NCBI GenBank assembly: GCA_009760855.2
Contig: WPIO01000025.1
Span: 3,402,501-3,466,500 of the forward strand
DNA: 64,000 bases
Direction: 5' to 3'
Origin: Cristatella mucedo
Taxonomy: Eukaryota; Bryozoa; Phylactolaemata; Cristatellidae
In this document: in pieces, positions 1-12,795 of the stretch
Position numbering within the stretch: position 1 is the stretch's first letter
How the letters are laid out: each line of letters starts with the position of its first letter
The notes under the pieces: generated by a model
What the model was told of the DNA's origin: nothing
Databases searched by the model: none
What the model saw: only the letters and a program-made list of their open reading frames with translations
Program-made: the position numbers and the translations under genes

Positions 1-1658
1 AGGCGGATCAATAGCGCCAGTGTGGCGGTGGTCTCCAAGCGCTGCATGAGTGTCAATCTGCCAACCAGAAGCATAAGCAGCGAACAGACAGACGGGCGAC
101 ATGCAGCGACTGCGATCGGCACGGCAGAGTCGTTAGCATCGCCGCCGGCTCGGTGCGTTCTGACGATCGAAAGAACTCTCGCCGATAGCCATCGGTGGAG
201 ACCTAGGCGCTGCCGGCGCCTGCTTCGGCAGCGATGCAATAGCGAGGTGCTTGCACGCTGAAAATAATTTATTCCGCTTGTACAGCCAAGCTCGTCGCAC
301 ATTGTAGCTGTCGGTCTGAGAGGCGCTCGACCCTCGCATGGCACACGAGACGGGGGCCGTAAGCTGCCTGCCAGCAACACCGTGCGGCTACGGTGGCCCG
401 TGGGGTGTCAGCACATCGTTCCGAAATGCACGGCAGCTGCCTGACGACACAACAGGATGACACAGTGCAACAGCACCAAGCTGCAAGTCACATGCCACGA
501 GCGAAGAAGGGCAGCACGGTGGACGCAAAAGATGGGTGCCGGTACACGTTGCTCCACTGCGAATGGCGTTAAAAGAGTCCAACCAACGGGAGAGGAACGA
601 CTGCCGGGCCGAGTCTACACTGAAGCGCCGAGCAGCTGGCGGGACAAGATGGCAGGACGACGACTGCAGGCTGCGCTACACGCCCTGCGATATGACAAGG
701 TCGAATGGGCGGTCCTTGTCATTCTCCAGCTTGAGTGCCTGAATTGAAAAAAGAAGAAAATCAACAAGCTGCCCTTTTCGCCTGCCCAGTAAAGCAAATA
801 CAGTTAGTCGAACAGATGGCGCCATAGCAAGGGCTACCGTAAGCGCAACGCTCCACCGTGAGCGCAACGCGCGGCTGTGGGCCCCCCCCCCCCCGCGGTT
901 GCGAGGGCAGGCTCGCAAGGGGCTGGCTTCGACTCGGCTCCGAGGGCCGGCCACCCTAGAGCGGACGACTAGATGGCCGACTCGCGTGGCGCTGCATGCA
1001 CCACGAATGTGGTGTGCCCAGCATCTGCAGTTCGAAGTTTTCTGGTGGTGCTAGTATAAAATGAATTCCTTCAAAAATAGCAACCACTAAGTAGAAAGCC
1101 CAAGTTGCTACGGACACTGCAACACAAGCTTATGCAAGTGGTAGGCAAACTAACGTGGCAGCATGCACCATTTGTTACCACTACTGTTATATCATGCGAA
1201 TTCTCAGTTTTGGCCAAAGTTTCGTCCAAGAGTCTACAGAAAACTGAAATATTTGACGCTGTCACGGCGCACGGATATTTCTGGCAAGCACTGTATATAG
1301 CTCATTTTAAGCTGCTATTAGCCAGCTGGGGGAAAAAGATTTTTTTTCGGCAGACGTCATCCGGTTATTGTGGTCTCCAACAACGGCCGTCGGCATGGCC
1401 GAGCAGTTGCATTTTAAAGTTTTTGAAGTCTACTACTGCTACTAATGCTTACCGATATATTCCATCCCAGTTATCATTGGTAAAATTACCTGAAATTTTA
1501 ATTTTCTTGGAACAGCTGTACGTAGATGAAGGAGAGTAGTTACCTAATGCAGACGTCTCTCCAGCAGCTGACGTGGTGGCTACCTCAGACTCCTGAGACT
1601 GTGGGGAATACACTCCTACTTATTGTACATTCACATGTATGTATATACGCTTGCACAC

Positions 1659-1698
1659 ACCCACGAACACACACACATACACACACACACACACACAA
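1659..1698 (+). repeat. AC microsatellite
   Basis: About 40 bases of mostly CA/AC repeat with small interruptions. Confidence 0.9.
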
Positions 1699-2459
1699 TA
1701 GGGTTGTGCCGAACATTAACTTCGTATGTGTTTCGGGGCCGAACAGTTGTTTGGTTTTCGGCTGAATAACAGCATTCGGACCAAATACAAAGTGGCCATG
1801 GAAACATAACGGGAGCATTTGGCACTAATTGAACTGCAAATGACAATGTATAAGTTTATTTAAATCTTTCCATTCCTAGTTTACATTGTCTGGAAAGGAT
1901 GTACAAATTACATGCGGTTAATTCTTTACTTTCAGTATTTGCATTAAATTATCTGAACTGCAACTTTTGCTTAAATTTTAAATTTCGAATAGTGTTGCCG
2001 ACTTGTTCTGGTCACTATTTGTGTTTGGCTAAGTATGTTGTTCAATTATAAGCATTCGGTCAATACACAGATACAGAGCCTCTCGGAAAAGTGGTACAGG
2101 TACATGGCATCGGCTATCACTGTCAGTTTCACTTTCAGTATTACTTTAGTTTAAGATACACCTGAACTTGTACTCTTAGGACACAGCCTGAACGTATGAC
2201 TAGACCTAAAGACCTTGCTTTCCTCATTGGTGGAGCTGTAGTCGCATAGCCATCTTGTTCTCGGAATTTAGGTGTCCTCTTTTACGACTGATTTATGTTT
2301 ACAAGTTTCATCAGAAAGTCTGCTTGCACAGCAAGTCATCCTAGCTCGCTCGAGGCAGGACTATTGCAATTCTATTTTATCTGGGCTACCAAGAAATGCC
2401 ATCATTAAGCCTCTAGAGCTGGTGATTTGTGTTTTTTTCCTATACGGTTAGTCAACAAA

Positions 2460-3000
2460 TCCCAGAGGTTCAGCAAAGTGTCTCTTTTGGTGAAGGAGCT
2501 TCGATGGTCCCCCCCCCCCGGTAAATCAACGGATACAGAGCAACATTCTTACTGTCACCCGTAAGACCTGCCACGGCTTGGCCCATTCACTCGAAGTTGA
2601 ACTTCTGCACCTGTTTCAGCCTCCTTTCACCCTAACGTCCTCTATGGTCAATAAATAAGCCGTGTCATTCCTCCGATTACAGAAGGCAGTTGGCTTTTCT
2701 GCTCTGACTGTGAGTGAAACTCACTGCCACAATTCATACACGACATCCATTCTCCTGCTGCCGACTGTGACTAATCTTTACCAGCCGTCCTGAGCTGCTA
2801 CTTCCATGCTAATCGCTTTTCGGGCGGCATTCCTGACACTGCTATATCTCACATCCACTGTGTTGCATGTGACGGAGACTGCTAGCTACGTTATGGGTAT
2901 TTGAAAGCTGCTTAGGCTTTTGGGTGTGTTGTGGAAAAATCACACACACTCAGTATCTGGGGCTTTGCAGGGTCACATGGGGAGATACATGTAAAAATGT
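2460..3000 (+). mobile_element. LINE family B 3' fragment, old
   Basis: A degraded version of the family B ORF2 end (AAGACCTGCCACGGCTTGGC and TTTCAGCCTCCTTTCACCCT blocks) ending at a GGGGAGATACATG block. Many stops. Confidence 0.65.
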
Positions 3001-3543
3001 TGGTTCTCTTAGGGTGCTACACAAATGCTTCATTCTTACGGTAATTAACTGAGCTTTCAGATAAGCAGCAAACTCGGCAACCTCTAAAAAGTGTTCTCAA
3101 GCTCTTGAATCGCTCAGTGTAACACATGTAGGTACTAACTGAAATTTTGGTCGAATACCTGCCAAGCATGACACTTTTGTCACCACAAGCGCCAGCCAAA
3201 CGATATGCATACGGGGCATAATTACGATTTTTAAGTTTTTTAATCAGAAAACTGCAGCTGTCTCGTAACTCGGCTTGAAACCGCCACACCACGTTTACCT
3301 GGCATATTTTTGCACCTTGTGAACAAACCCAGATGGATAGCACAATCCTCCGAGGTTTCATGGCAAAAGGAAAATTCCCTGGGACGTGAAGCCTAGGAGA
3401 CCACGTGACGGGGTGCTATGTCCGTGCATACGAACGAGCAAAGACCATTTAACTGCAGCGTGCACAGATCGGCCCTAGCAGCACGCGACCACTTTACAGA
3501 GAGCCACCAGCGACACTGCTGTCGGCACTGCACCAATGTCATA

Positions 3544-3601
3544 GCTGCATAGCAGATAGCTGAGCACAGAGCGCTGCATAGCAGATAGCTGAGCACAGAG
3601 C
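3544..3601 (+). repeat. 29-bp tandem duplication
   Basis: Two exact units starting GCTGCATAGCAGATAGCTGA. Confidence 0.92.
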
Positions 3602-3778
3602 GATCGGACGGACACGGCAACGACGGTCACAGGCTCTGTCGGTGGCGGCGTCGGCAAGGAGGGCGATGGAGGGAGGGAGAGGGGACGGCACACACGTCAG
3701 CCGAAGCCTGCGCACGCACGAGCACCGGAAGTGTTGAGTCGAACGAGTCGGACTGGACGACAAACGTTGGCTCCTCAC

Positions 3779-4003
3779 CTTCTCGTTGGCCAGATGCAGC
3801 AGGCACACGAAGGCGATGGGCACGCTGAGATTGCTGAGCGCCTGGCTCGTCAGTCGCGTCGATAACTTGTCGAGCACCTCTTGCAGGGACTGGCGGCACA
3901 CGGTGCCGCCGCCCGTGGCAGCAAGGCTGACGTCAGCCATATCCTCTTCTGCCGCCGCCGCCACGCCGACCGGATCGGCAGTCGTCTTGGCGATTGGCAC
4001 GAC
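3779..4003 (-). CDS. NCAPH: NCAPH coding exon 14
   Basis: Seventy-five codons, residues 664-738, phase 0. It ends [17 protein letters not shown] directly at donor GTGAGG, matching vertebrate [17 protein letters not shown]. The acceptor chosen at 4003 (CTGCCAG) is the weaker boundary. The remaining about 20 residues of the family (ending near DLSDV in vertebrates) were not found to the left. Confidence 0.9.
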
Positions 4004-7000
4004 CTGGCAGAGCAGTCCGCCCAGAGCTTACTCAGTCTGACTGAACTCGGCCGAGTGAACACGAGCAGCGGCCGACGGCGCACAGCAGCAGCGACAGCCG
4101 TTGCAGCGCCGGGCCGCCCCCTGCTGTTGCTTCGGAGGCCATTTTGCGCTACCTTGGACGCACAGGTCGCGTCATCCGTCAGGATGCTCCACATGGCTGC
4201 TTTGAGCTTCTTCACGTCGACCTTCTTGGCCACTTTGGCGTAGTCGATGTCGATTCGAGCCACCTGAGCAGAGCACAAGGAGCAAAGGTCGAGGTCGGCC
4301 GCTACCCTCACGGAGCGCCGCCGCACCAGGGCAGGAGTAAAAAAGAGGGAAAAGGTCACCTAATGCAACCGCCTCATTTAGACGGCGGCAGAGGGGCCTC
4401 GGAGGAAGTATGATCGGAGGGATAAGAGCGTGCTTGCAGCAGCCGGCAATGAAGGGTTGCCACGCTGCAGGACTCGTGCGCTCGCGACAACCGGCCACGC
4501 TGTGTGCGAGCACCTTAGACCTTAGGCTCACACCGAAGAGAAAGATGAAAGAGCCGACCGCCCGCTCGCCGACCCGCTCGCTCCAGTGCTCCTCGCGCAC
4601 TGAGCCTACGGGTGCCACGCCACCGCATTGCAGGACGCGCCGAGTCGCGAATTGCAGAGTGCTAGCGAAGCGTGCAACGACCGCCGTCCCGAGCAGATAT
4701 GAAGGGCGGCATCGGCGGTTGGGAGGGCACCGACCTTGTGCGGGGCAGCGATGAGGCTCTTCTCGCTGCCAAACAGACCCTCAGAAGCGGATGCTTCGAG
4801 CCCGCAGCCGCCGCCGCCAGCGCCGTCTATGGAGAAGCTGCCCTGCGTTGCCTCGTTAGCGGCAGTCAGGTCGAAGCCGGCGAGTGCTTCTGCGTCGTCG
4901 TCTTCGTCATCGCCACCGCCAGCCTAAAGCAAAAGGAGGCAGGCGACGACTAGCGGCAGAAGTCGCAGCACTAGCCTTGCATTATTTCGGCCACGTGCGA
5001 TCGGACGCTGGTAGCAAAGCAGCGACCACTCTCAAAAGAAAGCCACGTGTCGGCAACCACCACGCCCCCTTCCCGAGGGGCTCGGTGGTCGTTGTACCAG
5101 GTGCTGACGAAGCGGAATCCCCGAGCCCCCCCCCCCCTTTCCCCCATCCCAGCTGCTACCGGGTCCTGCTGCTACCGAGAAGCTTGAGATATGAAGATGC
5201 CACAGAACGCCACTTCCTAAATAGCTTAAGCCCGCAGCCGTTCGGTGAGCAATTTCATCATCATTGCACGTGCAAATTGTGGAACCCGGTTAAATCGCCA
5301 ATCAAAATGCCATGCGTCAAATGTGGCAAATTTTGCTATAGCCCATTAATCAACTGACTGCAATCACAGATATCGGCCCATTCTATTCTGAAAAGCCCCC
5401 CCCCACCATCCTTCTCCTCCCCGAGGAGAGCTCTGCTTGTTTTCTTAGGAGGCTCGTAATGGTGTCGTGCTCTCTACAGCCACAGCGGTCAAACGACCTC
5501 TTCCGATGGCACGGCACTCCGTGCCGATGGCATGGCACTCCGGGCCGATGGCACGGCATGCCGGGCCGAGCACACGTGAGCACGAGGCGAAGCGTAGGAG
5601 AGGCAGAGTATGCAAACTCTCCATCCCCCCAACTAGGAGACTGGGGAGCACGGTGGTCGGCGGGAGGTGGGAGGCCGGTACGGTCGTGGCAAGTGGGGCA
5701 GGGCACGCCTCTTCACACCAGTTGCACGGCACACCGTCACACCAGTTGCACGGCACACCGTCACGGCAACATCATGTCGAGCAGCTCTGCAAGCTTGCAT
5801 AACAACTGGGAGCGGGCAGGACTCGGGAACTCAATTCTGAGTGGGTGGTGCAAAGCAAAGTCCGAGCAGAAGCCAAGTGCCCATGACGAGCCAGCAACGG
5901 TGGGGTAGAGGGAGTATGTAGAGTGAGTAGGCAGAGGCGGTGAGACCAGAACGAATCTTCGATGGTGCCCCCCCCACCCGAAGCTCGGTGGGCTGCGTGG
6001 GCCGTCATCAGTTTAACAGACAGACAGCAGCAGTGGAGGTCGCGGCAGTATCGAAGGTGGAGAGGCTGGGTCGGTGGAACTAAACGATGGAAAGTCACGA
6101 GACGAGAGTGCCCAACTAGTTAGCACAAGTGATGCGGAAGGTCGGCAGATCAGACCACCAAGCGTACAGCATCAGAGCAGAGCTTGCTCATCGAGCTGCA
6201 CGAGGGGGGTGCTATTAAATAAAGCACTCGATTGTGAGCAGCGGACTTTTACTGCCCTGCGATACGATGACGATACGTGCCAGCACTCTGCCACCTCTTT
6301 TGTAATGTAATGTATCTCCGTCTGTAACTCCACAAAGCCACAAAGACTATGTGGTAGTTACGCAGGAGAATTTTGTATAGTGCACTCACAGCCTAAGCAT
6401 CTTTTGCTACGCATTCGGTAGCCAACAGACTTCGTCTTATGCAACAAAGAGGAAGTGGGAAGCATAGCAGAGTCAGGAGAGCAGTTGGGGTAGTGAGTAG
6501 CATGGAAGTAGCAGCTCAGAACCGCTGAAAAGGATGAGCCATGGTCGGCAGTAGGAGAGTAGTTGTCGTTGTGTAACTTTTTGTGTGAGCCGGACACGAT
6601 TGTGAGACCAGGCACACTCCTCCGACACACACTGAGAACAAGGAGAGCCGAAATTGAGATCTAAGAGATCGGCCTCTTTCTTCACCGAGCCGACCGCAGT
6701 GGGGGCAGACAGAAGACAGCTCCGGACGCCGTCAGCAAATGACGGCCAGTGGAACGTGTCGTCTCAGAAGCCAGCAACAACGACGACCGTGGCAGCTCAT
6801 TAACTGGAGTCAGCAGCCTTCGCAGTCCGGTACCAGCAACAGGGAGGGCAACTCGTCACGCCAGAGCTCTCGGGCAAGTGCAGCCACGAGGCCTCTCAAA
6901 GGTCAGGACGAAGAAACGACGTCGACATCTCTACCTGCCCCACGGCTTGGCCACCGAACGAAAATCAAGCCAAGATGATTAAAACGCCCGAAGCTTGGCA

Positions 7001-7378
7001 GATCTCCACCAGGGGATTATTGGACAGCCCACAAGCTGCCGTCGCGAACCGTGACCCGATTCATTAACCAGGCTCCGACCTGACGGCCCTTTGCTAAATT
7101 AAAGATTTTCATCGGCCGCTGGTTGGCCAGCTCCTCCTCGCCCAGCACGCTGGGCCGCCCACCTCGTCGCCAGCGCCCGGCTCTGCTACTGCTGCCCAGT
7201 GTCGAAGCCATCGAGCTGCTTCAAAAGAGGGGCCGGGTGGCTCCATGGCAAAGTGCAGACTACATACGTATCAGCTCTCTTATCCTTGGCTGGTTGTATC
7301 AACAAAAAGGATGGAGTCTTTCTGTCTGTCTCTCTCTCTCTCTCCTCTCTATGTCTCTCATTCTCCCTCGTGCTCTCC

Positions 7379-7436
<58 letters not shown>

Positions 7437-8059
7437 TGTTCTGCCTCTCTTTGTTTCTCGGTCGGTTAGCACTGCGACGGCGACCCATGAGGCTGTGGCT
7501 GAGCTCGTATTTTTCACTGCGAGATCCACCGGCAGCCTCCACCCTTTCCATGCACACCACCTCCTTTTTCATTTGAGCTTACTGTCTCAGCAGGCGATGA
7601 CGAAAAAGCGTGAGATCCCGCCACTGTGCTGGCTAAGCACCGTTTCGTAACAAAATAAGCCTCTGCTAACAAGCCGAAAGAAGCAAGCCCGAGGGTTGAA
7701 ATCTGTGAGGACGGAGAGGGCGGACAGACAGCCGGACAGGACTAGGACAGGAGCCGTCCACACCGCTACCAGCGAGCCGAAGCTCAGTCTTTGCACAAGG
7801 CAATCGAGGTGAGAAATCCGGCAGCGGTGAGAAGGTGAGATCGGCTGCACAGTGCACAAGCATGGCCGGCTGCACAGCCTTGCTTTTCAACAAGAAAATG
7901 TTTTCAGTGACCGCAGTCCACGAGCGAGTGGAAGGAAAGCTGAGGCCACTGCTCGGCGGTCTCAGCAACCAGGAAGGTCACATGAGGAGGCCACGGGGAA
8001 GGACGATAGCAGGGAACAGAACAGAGCTGAGACAGACAGGCGAACAGACAGACAGAGCA

Positions 8060-8131
<72 letters not shown>

Positions 8132-11100
8132 GAGGGCCGGCTAAAGAGAGCTTGAGGCAAGCCGAGCCAAGCCGAAGCTCTAATCTCTGCCTGCAGGAAA
8201 GCTGCATGGCCCTAGCAAGTCTGTAGCAACACGGCTCCACGGCCGTTGAGTCGAAACATCCTCCTCTCTCCTCTCCTTCTGCCCCCTTCCATTCCTTGCC
8301 CTTCCCAGCCCTACCCAATGGTACAAACTACATTCCGACAGAGCACACCGACAAACATAAACTTTTGCCGACAGACAATACATACATTGCCGCCTCAAGA
8401 ATAGGCCTCGACGTTTGGCTCGCCAGTAAATCGTGCCCCGACGCTCCTCTATGCCATTCATAATCCCATCCTCCCTCCCTACCTCAAGCTGAGTGGTACC
8501 TACGATAAAGCTGCAGCAGCATCTGACGCACGAATCCACATTCAGCCCGATTTTTACAAACGTCATTTCTTGCAGGGCAAGATAGATAGAGAGTTAGCTG
8601 ATGGAATTGCTTTATGTATACAGCGGCAGAAGAGCTTTAATGGCTATCGCTGCCGTTTGAAGTGGGCAATAAAGGATCGACTACTTCAGGGCTCGAGCCC
8701 ACATCGGGTCGTGAAGATCTAACACCCTGCCCCTGGGCCAAGAACTAGAAGCTGGCTTTGACCCTATTACAAATGTTAAGGTTACACAGAGGTGAAAAAA
8801 TGGAAAACTGTGTGTACCTGAGATATTTGGCTGCCAATGTTACTTCAGGCAAACTCGTGCGCTTGCTTGCATACAAATGAACTCCGTGTGCACACACCCA
8901 CACACCCGCGTGCACGCACCCACACGCACGCACACACTGCACATATCATAATGACTTCTTATGGCATCGAGAAAGCCGGCAGCTCTGCAGAGGAGCCACC
9001 AAGCAGAATTGCTGACGATACACATATTTATGTCGGCTGATGGTAGCCGCACGTGAGTCGCCCAAAGTCAACTGCAGCAGCACCAGCAGCAGCGGTGGCT
9101 GGCAGTGCTGCAGCTCAGCTCAAAGTCTGAAGAGCTCCACCCACGGCTCCTCACTAGCTCTCCGAGAGCAGCCATGCCCACAGCACGATTGTGCTGTGGG
9201 CAACAGCTACGACAGAGAAGCTGCCTCTGTGGGTGTGAGTGAGTGACGTGAGTGAGTGTGTCTGTGAGTGACCCCAGAAAAAAAACCAAAAGAAAAAAGC
9301 AATTAATGTCAGTGAGTGCTCAGCGAACCTGAACTTGAGCCGCCACCTGATGGCATTTTTCACGAATCATTGCCACCTCCGCAGGCAGCCGGTCTGCTGG
9401 TACTCTCGGCGCCGGCAGCTACAGCGGTAGCCGCCGGCGCTGGCTGGTTGGCTGCCTCTCCAGCTGTCACCGAGAGCCTGACCCAGTCACCGAGACCCAG
9501 CAGCTGCTGCTGCTCGACCACACAGTGCTTCATTTGCAGCAATTGTAAAGCGCCTAGATATAGATTGAATTCTCTGAGGGCCCTTTGTCAAGTGTATTAT
9601 TATTATTGTTGTTGCTGTTGTTGTAGGCAAAAACTAATTGCAATACCTACACACAAAAAAGCAGCAGCTGCTGCCGCTGCCGACAGAGGTCACCAGATGG
9701 CACCCGACATGAGGTCACCACCCGCACAGTCTGCTACTCTCGCCAAGTAGGAAGGGGGAAGAGAGCGGGAAAGGGGGATGGAGAGCAAGAGAGAAGTCGC
9801 TCCTCTGATCCGCGCCCGCACGGCAGCCTGCGCACCGACACGCGACCGTGCACGACGTGGCTCTCCTCCGAGGCACAGTTCCACTCCAGCACAGCTACAG
9901 GCGCCGAGTGGCCTGCGCCCCAAGTGGCCCAGCCCCCCTCCAAAACCGACAGCTGCGCATGCCTACCGGGCCATCGGGACAGTAATTGCCAGCATCGTTG
10001 GCATTGCCGTAGTCATAGTTGCCAATGCCTTCGTCGTCGTCGTCGCTCGCTCGTCCTGTCTTCTGCCGACAGACCTGCGCGGAGGGCGATCGAGTGAGAG
10101 AGGTGCAGCGGCTGCAATGTGTGAGGCTGCGCTGCACGCCAAGACAAGCCCGGCAACTGTAAAGTGCCTGTAAATAGTTCTCTCGTGGTGCTACATCAAA
10201 TGTATCATTTTCCTAATTATTATTATTTATTATTCTTATTGTCATAGCCCACGATCAGTGCGGGCAAGCAGATACCGTCGGGAGTGCGAGAACGTGCAGC
10301 TGACCAGCGCGGCGTCGGCAAATCGCAGCACTTTATGACGCCGACCAAAACAACGTGGCCAATAGAGAGGCAATGACGTGGAGAGGAATCTGCAAATTTT
10401 CTCTCTTCAGGGTCGAGCTGGCATGCTGCCAGCTTTTCCTTTCTATCGGACGATGTTACTGCGCCCTTAGTCCTGAGCAATCCGAGAGAGCTGTACGCCG
10501 GCATGGCCATCGAAGGCAACCATACAGCTGCAGTCTTTTTCGTGCAGAATTTTGCCACACTTTACATGCAGCAGAGCCGAAGAACCGGGGCGGACGAGAG
10601 AGGATGAGGACGCTGCGCGCAGGGCCGTGCCAGTGGCTGCACGGACGGCTGCTGCACGCGAGGCACTTTTCACGAGCTGCTGCTCCGTCCGGAAACACCC
10701 GGAAGCTGCGCCGAGCATCGAGGGTCACGGAGCTGCTGCTCCGTACAATGAGCGCGGATTCGAGCGAAAAAGTGACAGGCTAGCGATAGGCGGCGATGCC
10801 GCCGTGGATGAAGCTGCTTCTGTATCGGCAGCATTTGCCGTCACGTGGTAAAGTGTGGTCCCACGACATCAAAGAGCTGCCGTTCAGGTCGAAACAAGCT
10901 CCAGCCGAACAGTTCGGCGAGAACGAGCAGGCAGGCGCAACAGCAGCGAAGTACCTACACGGAGCAGCCACGCTTAAAAGAGCCGGCCGGTAGGCAGGGC
11001 TGTGCTACTTTTACCTCCACCACCCCTCACACGGCAAGCTTATAATGAGTCACGTGGAGGCAACTCTGCAAAGGTAAACTTAGAGAAACGAAACAAGTGA

Positions 11101-12720
11101 CATGGAGGCAGACACAGCAAACAGTGTGACCAGTAAGATGAGATCTCACTTGCTCTGACCACAGTGTACGTCCTTGGTAGGCAACAGGTTAATTGCTCCA
11201 CTAAAGCTCAGATGGAAGTCTCGCCTCGTTTCCCAACTTGTAGCACGTTCGAGCAGCCTAGTGGAGATGTGCCTAGTCGATGCATAAATTGCCTTGAGGT
11301 GAATTAGCTCTCTGAAGGCACTATACGAGCATCTTTGTAATATTACGACCGAGCTCCATGCGCCCCTTTCCCCGACGTAACTCGGAATGTGAGCTTCGAT
11401 TAGGACATGCGAGATTTCTGCACGAGAAAATGGCGATCGACAGCAAGTGCAGCAAGGGCTATGTTATTGTATTCACTGCAGGAGTTCCGAGTATCCTACA
11501 AACGTGGGCTTTCGAGGCCTCGGCCAACGCCGACGCCACTAGCTCGTTCATCATTCGACATTAATTGTGACAACGGTAGGCTTTTTACGGGTCGTTAAGT
11601 TATCACTTCTTTCAGCCTTAGCTAGAAATTAGACCCCGGGCTCTACCCGCTTCGTGACAAGCGGTGCGACTCTCGGGCAAACGCCAACGTCGCAGACGCC
11701 CGGGCAGACTGAGAATGTGGATTGGGGCAGCCTCGGTTTTCTACAGCCATTCGAGGGCCCGACCAAGGCTCAACCCTGCTGCACTCACAAAGCCGCTGCA
11801 CCGTGTCGGCTGTGCAGCCGGAATTCGTTCCCAAGCTTCAAGCAAGACTTCCGGCTGCGGGTGCCAATGGCCGACAAGGAGAATGCAGCTTGCACAGCCA
11901 GCCATGCTGACATGAACTGCATACCCGTTTGTACCAACGCGATTAGAAAGGCACAGATAATGCAGCTCTTCGCCTGTGCCCGTGATTGCATAAACACAAT
12001 TAGCTACAAAAAAATATTTTGCTATGTCTGGTGTTGGAGATAAGACAAACAAGAATATTGCATGAGTGCCCACGGGCATTACGCGTGCGCTTGCGCCTCT
12101 GGCGCGCGGTAAGCGCAGGGGCCTGGCCGGCGAGGTGGCCACTATGCATCACCATGCTCACGTGACCTGCATCCACGTGAGCATGCAAGTCCTTGAGACC
12201 TTATGACCATCTCATGCGAGTCATTGGGCACCGTGGCGACATGGCAGTAACGGAGGCCCGGAGGCTACCCAGAGCAAAGGCGACGGCGCAGAGGTGACTA
12301 GTGCCGGCGACAATGACGGAGCTGTTGGCGACAGAGACACTGCAGGCCGGAACTGCTGTTGCAGGTGGCAGCAGAGCAGACGGAACAGAGGCCAAAGAGG
12401 TGGCAAGCTGCGCCATCGAATCACCGAGAAGCACACCCGTGAGCTGACTGGCCGACCACTAAAGCACGGATCCAGCGGGAATTCGCACAGGCGGTTGAAG
12501 TTGCTCTCATATCGTGTCACGACCGAGTGGCAACTTTGGAATGAAGACAGAAGTCTGCGCAGGAGGCACGTGGCAAGGGCGTCAGCAGTTCAACCGGCAC
12601 CTTCGAATGGTCCATCGACCGTGGCAGTGATTAACTAATTAGGCGACTTGGTGCCTCGGCAGCAGCGCTCAACAAGAATAAAATAGCCGGGCTGTAACAA
12701 AAGATCAGGCAGTGGGCAGG

Positions 12721-12795
<75 letters not shown>

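Larger units (their letters stand above)
1..3543. other. Left flank, no supported gene
   Basis: It holds a poly-C run (883-895), the AC microsatellite and an old family B LINE fragment. This is where the last NCAPH exon should fall if inside the window; I did not find the expected acidic DLSDV-type C terminus. A 144-codon frame at 1105-1539 has no recognisable domain. Confidence 0.6.

Noticed and set aside
269-345. Minus-strand ERLSDRQLQ as the missing NCAPH C terminus
   Set aside because: Only a vague resemblance to the vertebrate DLSDVLVRQ end; no acceptor in the right phase.
1105-1539. 144-codon plus-strand frame
   Set aside because: No domain, no splice signals of note, ordinary intergenic composition; not supported as a gene.
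7123-7650. 175-codon plus-strand frame and its minus-strand partners
   Set aside because: Most of it is a CT microsatellite translated as Leu/Ser (or Arg/Glu); no conserved motif and it lies within NCAPH intron 11.
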